A stretch of 64,000 bases of DNA from WAPX01 sp964622075 (GCA_964622075.1 CAZUMR010000062.1:1-64000), one strand, 5' to 3'. Numbered from the stretch's first letter, positions 42,307 to 52,145 are shown. The notes: generated by a model not told the origin, from the letters alone. Translations and numbers: made by a program.

Positions 42307-43377
42307 TTACCTTATGCGCCTCAGGACAGCTACGGCTATAATACCAGCTATGCCTGCAATTAACCCGAATCCGGGAGTTTTCGTACCCCTGACTGTCTCT
42401 GTTAGATTTCCGGTCATGTTCGTTTTCTTACCTGTTTTTTCAGTTTTTTCACCAGCCCTGTTCTCGCTGGCATTGCTCTTTACCTTGCTCTCCTTGCCTA
42501 TCTTCCCCTTGATTTTTCCTGTCGTGTTATTGCTACTGTTTATCATCTCACTCACATTTTTCTTGCTGCTCATTGTTGAATTCATGCTTGCATTTCCCGC
42601 TTTACTCGATTCTGATGTGGTGTTTATGCTGACTTTAACGGGAACAACGTTAAAGCTCAGCGTTCCTGTAACTCCCATGGCCCTTACCTTAACCTCACAC
42701 CTGCCGATTCCTATTTTCTCAGTTGGTATGTTCAGCATCCATGTATTGCCATTTGCTCCACCAAGCACTCTGGAGTAGTGCAGTGTATGCTGTCCGAGCA
42801 CATCCACGCTAACGTTTGTTGTTCCATAAAGTCCGACCACCTGTATTTTCAGCCTTGCACAGTCTCCAATGGTTATATTCCTGCTTGGATTCATCAGAGC
42901 AACGATGAGTTTTGGATTGCCCGTTATCTTTATGACGTGAGCTCCCGCGTTAGTCGGTGCAGCAGCGTTGCTTATATCCCACGTGGGTAGCCCATCTGTC
43001 CCAACTATGACTATTTTCCAGTAACCCGGATAAAGGTTCGAAATCGTAAACTCCTTTGTTACTTCTCCGGTATTCAGACTTCCGATTACCCTCTCCGTAC
43101 CATCGTAAACGTTCACGAGCTTTACGATTACACCGCCTTTGGAGCTCTCGTAGTTCGTTACCTGCACTTTAAAACTCGTCCCCGCTCCGTAAATTATGAC
43201 GTTAGGATTTCCGGTCTGATATGCAAGTGGGACTGTGAGGAACTGAACCTCATAAATGGGTTTCTTTGTTGTGCGGTTATAGTAGATTAAATCTATATTT
43301 CCGGCATTCAGTGCTGCCGTTAGCGTAACTGCCAGCAGCAGTATTAAAGCTGATATGGCAACGATTCTGTACCTCAT
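42307..43377 (-). CDS. PGF-CTERM anchored surface glycoprotein
   Basis: The protein has an N-terminal signal peptide, an Ig-like ectodomain of about 230 residues, a Ser/Asn/Lys/Thr-rich linker loaded with N-x-S/T sequons (about 250-335), and a C-terminal TPGFG plus hydrophobic helix plus RRIR (336-356). That tail is a PGF-CTERM signal, processed and lipid-anchored by archaeosortase A. A TATA-like element centred at 43401 makes ATG 43377 leaderless. It may belong to the S-layer or cell envelope. Confidence 0.85.
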   Translation of the reverse strand: MRYRIVAISALILLLAVTLTAALNAGNIDLIYYNRTTKKPIYEVQFLTVPLAYQTGNPNVIIYGAGTSFKVQVTNYESSKGGVIVKLVNVYDGTERVIGSLNTGEVTKEFTISNLYPGYWKIVIVGTDGLPTWDISNAAAPTNAGAHVIKITGNPKLIVALMNPSRNITIGDCARLKIQVVGLYGTTNVSVDVLGQHTLHYSRVLGGANGNTWMLNIPTEKIGIGRCEVKVRAMGVTGTLSFNVVPVKVSINTTSESSKAGNASMNSTMSSKKNVSEMINSSNNTTGKIKGKIGKESKVKSNASENRAGEKTEKTGKKTNMTGNLTETVRGTKTPGFGLIAGIAGIIAVAVLRRIR

Positions 43378-43485
43378 ACCCACAGGTACGTAATAGGATT
43401 AAATAAGCTTTTCGAAAGATTTAATATTTTTATATTATTTCGACAATGTGGCAATTCGGGCTACATCAGGTTGTGTTAGGGCACA

Positions 43486-43497
43486 TCTTTATATGTT
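43486..43497 (+). promoter_or_regulatory. Leaderless promoter of thrC
   Basis: TCTTTATATG lies with its centre about 26 nt before the thrC ATG, so transcription probably starts at the start codon. Confidence 0.6.
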
Positions 43498-43516
43498 CTG
43501 AACTCTACGCTAAACC

Positions 43517-44734
43517 ATGTCTGAGCATTACAATCATCCAGAGTACGTTCTGAGGTGCATAGAGTGTGGCAGGATTTATGAAAGGGAAGATATTTACACG
43601 TGTGAGTGTGGCGGGTTGCTTGAGGTAAAAATAGAGAACGCAGAGATAGACTTCAAACTTGACGGAAATCTTAAGGGTGTGTGGAAGTACTCTTCTCTTC
43701 TCCCTGTGAAAATCAGGCCAGTAACTCTTAGAGAAGGGTCAACCCCCCTCTACAGGTGTAGAAGAATAGAGGAAATGCTTGAGGAGAGGGGAGTCAGGGC
43801 TGAAGTTTACGTGAAGCATGAGGGAGCAAATCCCTCCGGCTCTTTTAAGGACAGGGGAATGACTGTTGGTGTCACCAAGGCTCTTGAACTTGAAAGAAAG
43901 GCTGTGGCATGTGCATCAACGGGAAATACTTCAGCATCAATGGCAATGTACGCTGCAAGGGCGGGGATAAAAGCATACGTTCTTCTACCGGCAGGAAAGG
44001 TTGCTCTGGGAAAGGTTGCTCAGGCTCTCATGCATGGGGCGAGGGTTATAGGGATAAGGGGCAATTTCGATCAGGCTCTGGCGATAGTCAGGGAAGTTTG
44101 TAAAATAGAGGGTTTCTATCTGCTCAATTCTGTAAATCCGTTCAGGCTTGAGGGTCAGAAAACAATAGCTTTCGAAATTGCCGATGAAATTGGTGTACCT
44201 GACAGAATCGTTCTGCCTGTTGGAAATGCCGGCAATATATCTGCGATATACAAGGGGTTCAGGGAGCTAAGGGAGTTTGGACTGACGGATTCAGTACCCA
44301 GAATGACTGGCATTCAGGCCAAGGGTGCAAACCCCGTATTTAAAGCCGTGAGTTCTGGAAAGGATGATATAGAGCCGGTTTTAAATCCGGAGACTGTTGC
44401 TACAGCAATTAGGATAGGACAGCCCGTTAATGCGAGAAAGGCCATAAGAGCGATATACGAATCTGGCGGGACTGCTGAGGAAGTGAGTGACGAGGAAATA
44501 CTTGATGCTCAGAAACTGCTTGCATCCAGAGAGGGAATAGGTGTGGAACCTGCGAGTGCGGCAAGTGTAGCTGGACTGATAAAGCTGGCAGAAAAGGGAG
44601 TTATTGATGATGGTGAGAGGGTTGTCTGCATAACGACAGGACATTTGCTCAAAGATCCGGAAACGGTCATAAAAGTCTGTGGAGAACCGGTGGAAGTTGA
44701 GGCAAGTGTGGAGGCTGTTAGAGCTGTACTATGA
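43517..44734 (+). CDS. thrC: Threonine synthase
   Basis: This PLP enzyme converts O-phosphohomoserine to threonine. The N-terminal zinc ribbon (CIECGRIYE...CECGG) is typical of archaeal members. The PLP lysine is in NPSGSFKDRG and the phosphate loop is VGNAGNISA. The length of 405 is normal. It overlaps the upstream end of the aroC reading frame, so the two are co-transcribed. Confidence 0.95.
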   Translation: MSEHYNHPEYVLRCIECGRIYEREDIYTCECGGLLEVKIENAEIDFKLDGNLKGVWKYSSLLPVKIRPVTLREGSTPLYRCRRIEEMLEERGVRAEVYVKHEGANPSGSFKDRGMTVGVTKALELERKAVACASTGNTSASMAMYAARAGIKAYVLLPAGKVALGKVAQALMHGARVIGIRGNFDQALAIVREVCKIEGFYLLNSVNPFRLEGQKTIAFEIADEIGVPDRIVLPVGNAGNISAIYKGFRELREFGLTDSVPRMTGIQAKGANPVFKAVSSGKDDIEPVLNPETVATAIRIGQPVNARKAIRAIYESGGTAEEVSDEEILDAQKLLASREGIGVEPASAASVAGLIKLAEKGVIDDGERVVCITTGHLLKDPETVIKVCGEPVEVEASVEAVRAVL

Positions 44735-44745
44735 GAGGTGAAAAC

Positions 44746-45852
44746 GTGCCGGGCAGCTCTTTTGGAGAGCTGTTTAGGGTTACGACGTGGGGAGAGAGCC
44801 ACGGAAGAGCTGTGGGTTGCGTTGTGGACTCACCCCCAGCAGGGCTCGATCTCTGTGAGGAAGACATTCAGAAAGAGCTTGACAGGAGAAAACCGGGAGG
44901 AAGGCTATCCTCTAAAAGGAAGGAGTCCGATAGAGTGGAAATACTCTCAGGAGTGTTTGAAGGAATTACCATGGGCACTCCAGTGTCAATGCTTGTCTGG
45001 AACAGAGATGCAAGACCGGAAGCTTACGAACCAATAAAGGATCTTATAAGGCCCGGACACGCTGATTACACTTATCTTGCAAAGTTTGGAGTCAGGGACT
45101 GGAGGGGAGGTGGCAGAGCTTCAGCAAGAGAGACAGTTGCGAGAGTAGCAGCCGGGGCGGTGGCCAAGAAGCTCCTTGGATATTTTGATGTGGAAATAGT
45201 CGGCTTTACGAGGGAAATTGGTGGAATAAAGTGCGATGTAAACGTGAGGGACGAAGAACTGGGAGATCTGTTTGAAAGAGCTGAAAAAAGTCCGGTCAGA
45301 TGTCCGGACAGTGAAGTTTCTGAACTCATGGTGGAGAAAGTTGAAGAAGCGATGAAGCAGGGAAACAGCGTTGGAGGTGTTGTTGAGGTTGTTGCAAGAA
45401 ACGTCCCTCCGGGACTTGGTGAGCCTGTGTTTGACAAGCTTGATGCGAGACTTGCCTACGCTGTAATGAGCATACCGGCAGTTAAGGGGGTTGAGATAGG
45501 CTCCGGATTTTCTGCAGCTTCCATGCTTGGGAGTGAGCACAACGATCCAGTAATTCTGAGGGAGAGGTGTATAGCCTTCGAAACGAACAACGCTGGCGGA
45601 ATTCTTGGAGGAATATCTAACGGCGATGATATAATCGTGAGAGCAGCTGTAAAGCCGACACCATCGATATCCATTCCTCAGAAAACTGTAAACGTCAGAA
45701 CAATGGAGGAAACGGAAATAGTCGTAAAGGGAAGACACGATCCATGTATTGTGCCGAGGGCTGTGCCTGTTGTTGAGGCGATGGTGGCTCTCTGCATAGC
45801 AGACTTCATGATGATTCAGGGAATAATTCCGAGAACTTTACTTGATTTATAA
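44746..45852 (+). CDS. aroC: Chorismate synthase
   Basis: This enzyme forms chorismate from EPSP with reduced flavin. Family signatures GESHGRAVG, RPGHADYT and GGRASARETV are present. GTG 44746 is chosen because GAGGTGA lies five bases upstream and the protein then starts MPGSSFGELFRVTTWGESHG; ATG 44731 lies over the thrC stop. The remaining shikimate genes are elsewhere. Confidence 0.95.
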   Translation: MPGSSFGELFRVTTWGESHGRAVGCVVDSPPAGLDLCEEDIQKELDRRKPGGRLSSKRKESDRVEILSGVFEGITMGTPVSMLVWNRDARPEAYEPIKDLIRPGHADYTYLAKFGVRDWRGGGRASARETVARVAAGAVAKKLLGYFDVEIVGFTREIGGIKCDVNVRDEELGDLFERAEKSPVRCPDSEVSELMVEKVEEAMKQGNSVGGVVEVVARNVPPGLGEPVFDKLDARLAYAVMSIPAVKGVEIGSGFSAASMLGSEHNDPVILRERCIAFETNNAGGILGGISNGDDIIVRAAVKPTPSISIPQKTVNVRTMEETEIVVKGRHDPCIVPRAVPVVEAMVALCIADFMMIQGIIPRTLLDL

Positions 45853-46250
45853 TCATTTTTTGTAATTGATTTTTAGATTTCTTCACATCGGCATTTTTCA
45901 GTGCCAGCCATTATCAAAACGAAGCAAACGAAAAATATCCGGAAAATAACGGTTAACTCAAGAACTGGAAAAAAACGGTAAGTTTTGGCCAATTTGAAAC
46001 GAATTTGAAGCTTTCACTTTTTTCCGTTTCGTGTAAAAACCCTTATTTTTCTTTCGTTATGCGAAAACTTTAAAAGCAATTCATGCAAAGTCTGTTGCAC
46101 TCATTGAGAACCGGTTTCAGACCGGTCTTCAGCCTCCAAAATCTGAAAATCAAGTGTAAACTCGGTTAAATCTGTTCAGGAGGTGGAAGACCGGCGGATT
46201 TTGGGAAAGTACGATCCTGGGGTGAGAAAAAATGAAGGCGGGTGATGACC
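45853..46250 (+). promoter_or_regulatory. Structured speD leader with competing pairings
   Basis: This 398-bp gap holds no gene. A TATA element (CTTTAAAAG, 46068-46076) predicts a transcript start near 46098 and a leader of about 150 nt. CCGGTCTTC-AG-CCTCC (46122-46137) can pair with GGAGG-TG-GAAGACCGG (46179-46194): 9 plus 5 bp around a small internal loop. CCAAAATC (46136-46143) can pair with GATTTTGG (46197-46204), sharing two bases with the first stem, and AACCGGTTTCAG (46109-46120) is a near copy of the first arm. Alternative folds could control SpeD synthesis. Confidence 0.5.
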
Positions 46251-46589
46251 ATGATAGTCGGGAAGCACATAATTGCGGAGTTGTATGGAGTTCCAAAGGA
46301 GCTAATTTCATATGAGAAAACCGTAAGGGAGATAGTGGAGGAGGTAGTGGAAAAATCCGGGCTTACAAAAGTTGGAAGTGTTTACAAACAGTTTGAGCCC
46401 CATGGTGTAACCGGAATCGTTCTCGTTGCGGAATCTCACGTAAGCCTTCATACATGGCCTGAATACGAGCTTGTAAATCTTGACATTTTCACGTGCGGAG
46501 ATGCTAAAGCCGCTGAAAAAGCTTTTGAACTGTTTTTGGAGAAGTTCAAACCCCGTTCTTACAGGCACTACGTTCTTGACAGGGGTTGA
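46251..46589 (+). CDS. speD: S-adenosylmethionine decarboxylase proenzyme
   Basis: This small pyruvoyl enzyme makes decarboxylated SAM, the aminopropyl donor for polyamines. Self-cleavage occurs at the serine in AESHVSLHTWPE, giving the pyruvoyl group. ATG 46251 follows GCGGGTGATG. The following gene is the polyamine synthase, so this pair forms one pathway unit. The leader upstream is long and structured. Confidence 0.93.
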   Translation: MIVGKHIIAELYGVPKELISYEKTVREIVEEVVEKSGLTKVGSVYKQFEPHGVTGIVLVAESHVSLHTWPEYELVNLDIFTCGDAKAAEKAFELFLEKFKPRSYRHYVLDRG

Positions 46590-46659
46590 TTTCCAGCCCC
46601 AACATTTTTGACCCTAACATTTTTAGCTCCTTTTTTAGACGCCGTAGCTGGTGAGGGCC

Positions 46660-47721
46660 ATGTCCTGTGATGCGCTTGGTGCACTTGATAAGTATCCGGG
46701 GGAATTGAGGAGGATCGTTCTTCAGATTCTCCAGTTCGTGGATGGAGAGACATCAGTTTACAGGCTGATAGACTCTCAGGACGCAAGTCTGCCAGAGTTC
46801 TTCTCACTGCTACAAAGGCTGAAAGAGGACGGACTGATAGAGTTAGAAAGGGGAAAAGTGAGGCTGAGTGAGAGAGGAAAGAAAATCAGGGACGAAATTG
46901 GGCTTTTCTCCTCTAACGTGAGATGTGACTGCTGTGATGGCACGGGTTACATAATAGCTGAAGAATTTAAAGACGCCTTTGAAGAGTACAGAAAGATAGC
47001 CAAAAACAGGCCGGAGGCAATAGAAGTTTACGATCAGGGATTTATAAGCGTTGAAGGCGTGATGAGGAGAGTGGAATTCCTTTACGAGAGGGGAGACCTC
47101 GCATCAAAAATTTTCATAGTTGGAGATGATGACCTCTTCAGCATCGCCTCCTCTTTAACAGGATTGCCGGAGAAAGTGACTGTTGTGGAGATAGATGAGA
47201 GGCTTGTAAACTTCATAAACTCCGTTGCTGAGGAGTATTCTCTACCAGTAGAGGCGAGGGTTTACGACGTTCAGCAGGCTTTTCCAGATGAACTGAGAAA
47301 GAAGTACGACGTTTTTGTAACCGATCCTGTTGAAACGATCCCGGGCCTTAAGCTGTTCCTTTCAAGGGGAGTTTCTACACTTAAGGGAGCGGGCTGTTCT
47401 GGGTACTTCGGACTCACAACTCTTGAAGCGTCAAGGAAAAAGTGGTACGAAATCCAGCAGATGATACACGACATGGGTTTCGTGATAACGGATATGGTGA
47501 GGAAGTTCAGCGTTTATCCTGAGGAGGAAAAGAACTTCTTCCGCTTTCAGGAGAAACTGCCGGTGGTCGAAAAGCTTAACGCTGAAATAGACTGGAACTG
47601 GTACAAGTCAACCCTTTACAGAATAGAGGCTGTTAAAGATCCGAAACCACTTGTTGAGGGAGAAATGATAATTGACGAGAAAGTTTACAAGGACGAGGAA
47701 AGCTGGGCCACGCCCTACTGA
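46660..47721 (+). CDS. bpsA: Branched-chain polyamine synthase (BpsA, DUF43 family)
   Basis: This enzyme adds aminopropyl groups to spermidine to give N4-bis(aminopropyl)spermidine, a branched polyamine of thermophiles. It has an N-terminal winged-helix region (about 10-80), a CDCCDGTGY motif and the SAM-like fold with VGDDDLFSIA and TDPVET signature acidic residues. ATG 46660 follows GGTGAG; GTG 46651 lies in that ribosome binding site. It is next to speD. Confidence 0.88.
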   Translation: MSCDALGALDKYPGELRRIVLQILQFVDGETSVYRLIDSQDASLPEFFSLLQRLKEDGLIELERGKVRLSERGKKIRDEIGLFSSNVRCDCCDGTGYIIAEEFKDAFEEYRKIAKNRPEAIEVYDQGFISVEGVMRRVEFLYERGDLASKIFIVGDDDLFSIASSLTGLPEKVTVVEIDERLVNFINSVAEEYSLPVEARVYDVQQAFPDELRKKYDVFVTDPVETIPGLKLFLSRGVSTLKGAGCSGYFGLTTLEASRKKWYEIQQMIHDMGFVITDMVRKFSVYPEEEKNFFRFQEKLPVVEKLNAEIDWNWYKSTLYRIEAVKDPKPLVEGEMIIDEKVYKDEESWATPY

Positions 47722-47771
47722 TCTGTTTTTTGTTGTGAGTGGAATGATAGGTGGAGTGGAATGAAATGCAA

Positions 47772-47797
47772 TCTGAATGAAAGGTCTGAATGAAAGG
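47772..47797. repeat. 13-bp exact tandem duplication
   Basis: TCTGAATGAAAGG is repeated twice directly between bpsA and the Mrp gene, preceded by another near-repeat of GTGGAATGA units. Confidence 0.9.
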
Positions 47798-47842
47798 TAA
47801 TCTGCAAGATAAGAAAGCGGGAAAGCCAGTAAGGGTGATACC

Positions 47843-48616
47843 ATGCAGCAGAAGATAGTTACGGGTAAGGATATAGCGGAAAAATTGAAGGATGTTGAGC
47901 ACAAGATAGTGGTTACGAGCGGTAAGGGTGGAGTTGGTAAGTCAACTGTTGCAGCCCTGCTTGCCGTTCACTATGCAAGACAGGGAAAGAGCGTTGGAAT
48001 ATTTGATGCAGACTTCCTTGGGCCATCCATACCGAGGCTGTTTGGAATAGAGGACAAATCTCAGGAACTCACAATTGGAACGAAAGGAATCAACCCCGTT
48101 TACACGGATAAGTACGGAATAAAGGTTCTCTCAGTGCAGTTCATGCTACCGAGAAGAGAATCTCCTGTAATATGGAGAGGCCTCGCCATAAACACGGCTA
48201 TAAGGAGTTTTCTTGGCAGTGTGGACTGGGGCAAGCTGGACTACCTGATTTTTGACATGCCTCCCGGGACAGGAGATGCCATTCTGACTGTAATTGACTT
48301 CGTGGAGCTTGATGGATTGATAATGGTCACAATACCTCAGGATCTGTCTGCTCTGATAGTGGAGAAGGCAATAAACATGGCGAGGAAGATGGACACAGAA
48401 GTTCTTGGCATAGTCGAGAACATGAGTTACTTTGAATGTCCAAAGTGTGGAGAGAGGATATACCTGTTCGGAAAGGATAAGGCGATAGAGCTCTGCAGAA
48501 AGTACGATGTCGATTTGATAACCCAGATACCTTTCGACAAAGAACTGCTCGACTACTGCGAGAGAGGCAGGATAGAGGACTTTCCGTACGATTACTTCGA
48601 GTACTTCTACTACTGA
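47843..48616 (+). CDS. Mrp/NBP35-type Fe-S cluster carrier ATPase
   Basis: The ParA-like ATPase has the deviant Walker A GKGGVGKST near residue 29, FDADFLGPSI and FDMPPGTGD. The cluster-binding C-x2-C is ECPKCGE near residue 196. It delivers Fe-S clusters to apoproteins, and many Fe-S proteins lie in this window. The C-terminus is rich in tyrosine and phenylalanine. ATG 47843 follows GGGTGAT. Confidence 0.9.
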   Translation: MQQKIVTGKDIAEKLKDVEHKIVVTSGKGGVGKSTVAALLAVHYARQGKSVGIFDADFLGPSIPRLFGIEDKSQELTIGTKGINPVYTDKYGIKVLSVQFMLPRRESPVIWRGLAINTAIRSFLGSVDWGKLDYLIFDMPPGTGDAILTVIDFVELDGLIMVTIPQDLSALIVEKAINMARKMDTEVLGIVENMSYFECPKCGERIYLFGKDKAIELCRKYDVDLITQIPFDKELLDYCERGRIEDFPYDYFEYFYY

Positions 48617-48642
48617 TTACTACTGATTTAACTACTGATTTA
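48605..48642. repeat. Tandem ACTACTGATT units over the mrp stop codon
   Basis: ACTACTGATT occurs three times, spaced 10 to 12 bp, beginning within the last codons of the Mrp gene and continuing into the T-rich spacer. Confidence 0.8.
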
Positions 48643-48705
48643 TTTGTTTTTTGTTTTTACTTTTTACTTTTATGTTTCTTGCCTTTCTTACTTTTACGTT
48701 CACCT

Positions 48706-51051
48706 TTATAAAGTAAAGTTCTCTTCATACCACTTCCAGACCTTTTTGATTGCCGATAACAGTGTTTTGTACGGTCTCATTCCGCTCTCTCCTATACACT
48801 CCCCGGCAAACTTCCAGTCTCTGAGCTGGAGACATTTTGCTATAAGGACTTTCTCCTCCTTTTCCTCCATTTCAGCCCTGTTAGCGCGTGAATACATGAA
48901 CCTCACAAGCGGTCTTGCCACATCAGATGCATACTCGTAAAGACTGACACCCTGAAAGTACTTTTTGAGTCTTTTTCTGTTTACCTGATCCATCTCCGGC
49001 ATAGGATAGCTGAAATCTCTTGAAAGGGAGTGCAGCAGCTGTACCGTTGTATCAACTTCAAGATCTGACAGCTCATCGCCGAGCCACTCAAGCAACCTCT
49101 TGACGAAGTTCGCGTTCAGCCTCTCCACGACCTCCTCCACATGCATCTTGAGAGCTCTCAGAACGACTACCGTGTGTTCTCCGGAAACTTCATTCCTCTG
49201 CGGAGTCATATGTACAGGCAGAAATCCGTTCTTCAACCAGAACCTCAGCAGCTCTGGAGAAACACCAAATCCTGAACCTATCCAGTCAAACTCGTTCCCG
49301 CAGCTCCAGTCCACAAGCTTTCTGAGAGCAAAACTGCCGATTCCCATGTCCATAACAGATGGATGAGTTGCAATTCTGACAATTCTGACTCCAAGCATTT
49401 TTGGAAATTCGTAGTCCCAGTAATGCTTCAGTATCAGATCCGGGATAATCTGTCCTTTGGGCTTGTAGCCATCGCTCATTTCCTCAATTGTTCTGTCATC
49501 CATTCCTCCCTCTATTGCCACATGCAGAGAACAGACTGTTTTTCCATTGACCTTAACTCTAAAAGCAAGGTGGTTTGGCATATCAAGCAGTATTACCACG
49601 TCTGACGGCCTATTCCTGTAATGAGCAAGCACGTATATTCCAAAGAACTCTCTCAGCAACTCCTCATCTTTCACGAGTTCATCCTTGTCTATCATTTCGA
49701 ACTCAAGTTTGCCTTCTTTTATTGCCTCTATATCTTCCTCACTCAGCTCAGCTGGCTGTGCATCCAGTAAAAGCACGTCGTATATCCACTTTTCAATCGG
49801 ATCGCCTTTTCCGTACCTTACCGGCTCTTCAAGGTGTATCTTTTCTATCTCCGTTTCCTCATCCTGCTCCAGCCTCTTAAGGAACCTTATGCTGAATCCC
49901 CTTCCAGCCCCCTCGTAGCCGTGAATTGTGGAGGAAAACACGATGTATCTTACCCTTTTAGCAATTTCCCAGAGAACTGGTACATCTATTCCAGCAGCCT
50001 CGTCCACTATAACTATGTCAGCATAATCGCTCTCAAGCATGGCCCTTCTTGGAACAACGTACTCAACTCTTGCATATTTGCTGTTCAGGACCGTAATCAT
50101 TCCGTTGCTCTCCTTAACCCTGAAGTCCTTCATCCCCTGCCTGATCATGGCCTTTTTCAGAAACCTGAAGTACGTCTGAACGGCCTGAGGTGTTGGAGCA
50201 ACAACCATGATTCTGACAGCTCTCTTCAGCACCCTCTGCATTCTGGATATGAGGTATGGAGTAACTATTCCGAGGACGGCAGTCTTACCTCTCCCTCTAT
50301 CTGCAGTTATAACAACGGCTTTTCTCTCCTTTTTCCTGTCAAAGAATCGCTCGAAGAGCTGAAGAACTCTCACCTGATCCTGAGTGGCACAGAGCTTGTA
50401 CAGTTTCCTCTTTATTTCTCTGTTTTCAGGGATTACGATTTCTTCCCTGCTCTCTCCTTCCTCTACACCCTCGTAGTGTTTCAGTATTTTTCTCTTGTCG
50501 GCGTTGAAAATTATCATTCCCCTTGCAAGCATCGTTCTTTCTATGAATCTCCTGTAGAATCTTGGAGTTACATCATCCACCGTGTATGGCTCGCTTACAA
50601 GCTCTTCGTGCCATTTTCCAACGAGTTCTCTCCATTTTGACGGCTTTGGTGAGACTGCTATTATTATCCCGCCCTCTTCTATTGTCTCGACTATTATACC
50701 GAGGTCGTTCGGATGAAAGCCTTCTGTCAGATCTATAACGAGGGACTGATGCGTTTCACCAAGGACACTTGGAGAGTCCTTGTAGTGAATGATTTTGACT
50801 TTCTTGCCATCTTTTTTGCCTTTTTTACCCTTAAAGTACTCTTCTGCCATTTCTATGAACTTGCTCCTTCCTGCAACGAGCAGCTCTCTTTCACCAACGA
50901 CCTCCTGATACGACCTCAAAATTTTTCTGATGAGCTTGAATATCCTCGGCTCAAGAGATGACGTGCAGACAAATACGGCAAAACGATGTCTCCTCTCCTT
51001 GGCCTGAGAAGCAGCCTTCTGGACTTCTGACAGCAATTCTTTGACGGTCAT
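48706..51051 (-). CDS. tmcA: tRNA/RNA cytidine acetyltransferase TmcA
   Basis: This 781-residue protein has an N-terminal DUF1726 region, an ATPase/helicase domain with Walker A ADRGRGKTAV near residue 252 and VDEAAGID, and a GNAT acetyltransferase domain (about 460-620) followed by a tRNA-binding tail. It makes N4-acetylcytidine; in hyperthermophilic archaea such acetylation is widespread in tRNA and rRNA. The length is standard. Confidence 0.93.
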   Translation of the reverse strand: MTVKELLSEVQKAASQAKERRHRFAVFVCTSSLEPRIFKLIRKILRSYQEVVGERELLVAGRSKFIEMAEEYFKGKKGKKDGKKVKIIHYKDSPSVLGETHQSLVIDLTEGFHPNDLGIIVETIEEGGIIIAVSPKPSKWRELVGKWHEELVSEPYTVDDVTPRFYRRFIERTMLARGMIIFNADKRKILKHYEGVEEGESREEIVIPENREIKRKLYKLCATQDQVRVLQLFERFFDRKKERKAVVITADRGRGKTAVLGIVTPYLISRMQRVLKRAVRIMVVAPTPQAVQTYFRFLKKAMIRQGMKDFRVKESNGMITVLNSKYARVEYVVPRRAMLESDYADIVIVDEAAGIDVPVLWEIAKRVRYIVFSSTIHGYEGAGRGFSIRFLKRLEQDEETEIEKIHLEEPVRYGKGDPIEKWIYDVLLLDAQPAELSEEDIEAIKEGKLEFEMIDKDELVKDEELLREFFGIYVLAHYRNRPSDVVILLDMPNHLAFRVKVNGKTVCSLHVAIEGGMDDRTIEEMSDGYKPKGQIIPDLILKHYWDYEFPKMLGVRIVRIATHPSVMDMGIGSFALRKLVDWSCGNEFDWIGSGFGVSPELLRFWLKNGFLPVHMTPQRNEVSGEHTVVVLRALKMHVEEVVERLNANFVKRLLEWLGDELSDLEVDTTVQLLHSLSRDFSYPMPEMDQVNRKRLKKYFQGVSLYEYASDVARPLVRFMYSRANRAEMEEKEEKVLIAKCLQLRDWKFAGECIGESGMRPYKTLLSAIKKVWKWYEENFTL

Positions 51052-51137
51052 CAGCCCGGTATTGTAAGGTTTTGTAAAAAAGGTTACTGTGGTAAAAGAT
51101 ATTAAGCTGACCGGATTAGCTGAAACGGGTGACGATA

Positions 51138-52145
51138 ATGGTCGAACTTGAAAAACTCAGGTTTGGAACTGAACTCATAAAGAGAGGATTTGCAAAAATG
51201 CAGAAGGGCGGAGTGATAATGGACGTAACGAACGCTGAGCAGGCTGGAATTGCGGAGGACGCTGGAGCTGTGGCGGTGATGGCACTGCACAAGGTTCCTG
51301 CAGATATAAGGGCTTCTGGTGGTGTAGCGAGGATGGCAGATCCAAAGAAGATTCAGGAGATAATGGATGCCGTAACCATTCCAGTGATGGCGAAGGTCAG
51401 AATAGGGCATGTCGCTGAGGCGAGAGCTCTTGAAGCTTTGGGAGTTGACATGATAGATGAGAGTGAAGTTCTTACTCCAGCTGACGTGTTCTTCCACATA
51501 GACAAGAGGAAGTTTGTCGTTCCATTTGTGTGCGGTGCGAGAAGTCTTGGAGAGGCTGTGAGAAGAATATGGGAAGGAGCTGCAATGATAAGGACGAAGG
51601 GAGAGGCAGGGACGGGAAACGTTGTTGAGGCAGTAAGGCACATGAGACTGATAAACAGGGCAATAGAAGAGCTGAAGCTGATGCAGAAGGAAGCAATTTA
51701 CAGCGTTGCGGAGAAGTTTGCTGAGGCTTACTGCAGATTAGCAAGTGGTGTGAGGGAAGAAATGGGGCTAAATAGCGTTACCCCGGATACGGTCGTTTAC
51801 GAGGAATATACTTTTGCCAGCGTGGTTGAAGGTCTGTATAAGGTACTTCTGGAGATAAAGGAGCTTGGAAGGCTGCCTGTCGTGAACTTCTCGGCTGGAG
51901 GAATAGCGACTCCCGCTGATGCTGCTTTCATGATGCAGCTTGGTGCTGATGGCGTGTTTGTAGGTTCCGGCATTTTCAAGAGCTCCAACCCTCCGGAGTA
52001 TGCAAGGGCCATAGTCGAGGCTGTCAGACACTATGATGATCCAGAAGTCATCGCCGAGGTGAGCAAGGGCCTTGGAGATGCCATGAAGGGTTTGGACGTC
52101 TTCAGTCTGAAAGAGGAGGAAAGACTGCAGGAGAGAGGAGTTTAA
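51138..52145 (+). CDS. pdxS: Pyridoxal 5'-phosphate synthase subunit PdxS
   Basis: This is the lyase subunit that builds PLP from ribose-5-phosphate, glyceraldehyde-3-phosphate and ammonia. Family landmarks are GGVARMADP, IPVMAKVRIGH and the phosphate loop AGGIATPADAA. An insertion of about 40 residues lies before GRLPVVNF, like that in Methanocaldococcus PdxS. ATG 51138 follows CGGGTGACG; GTG 51129 is inside it. pdxT follows after 108 bp. Confidence 0.95.
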   Translation: MVELEKLRFGTELIKRGFAKMQKGGVIMDVTNAEQAGIAEDAGAVAVMALHKVPADIRASGGVARMADPKKIQEIMDAVTIPVMAKVRIGHVAEARALEALGVDMIDESEVLTPADVFFHIDKRKFVVPFVCGARSLGEAVRRIWEGAAMIRTKGEAGTGNVVEAVRHMRLINRAIEELKLMQKEAIYSVAEKFAEAYCRLASGVREEMGLNSVTPDTVVYEEYTFASVVEGLYKVLLEIKELGRLPVVNFSAGGIATPADAAFMMQLGADGVFVGSGIFKSSNPPEYARAIVEAVRHYDDPEVIAEVSKGLGDAMKGLDVFSLKEEERLQERGV

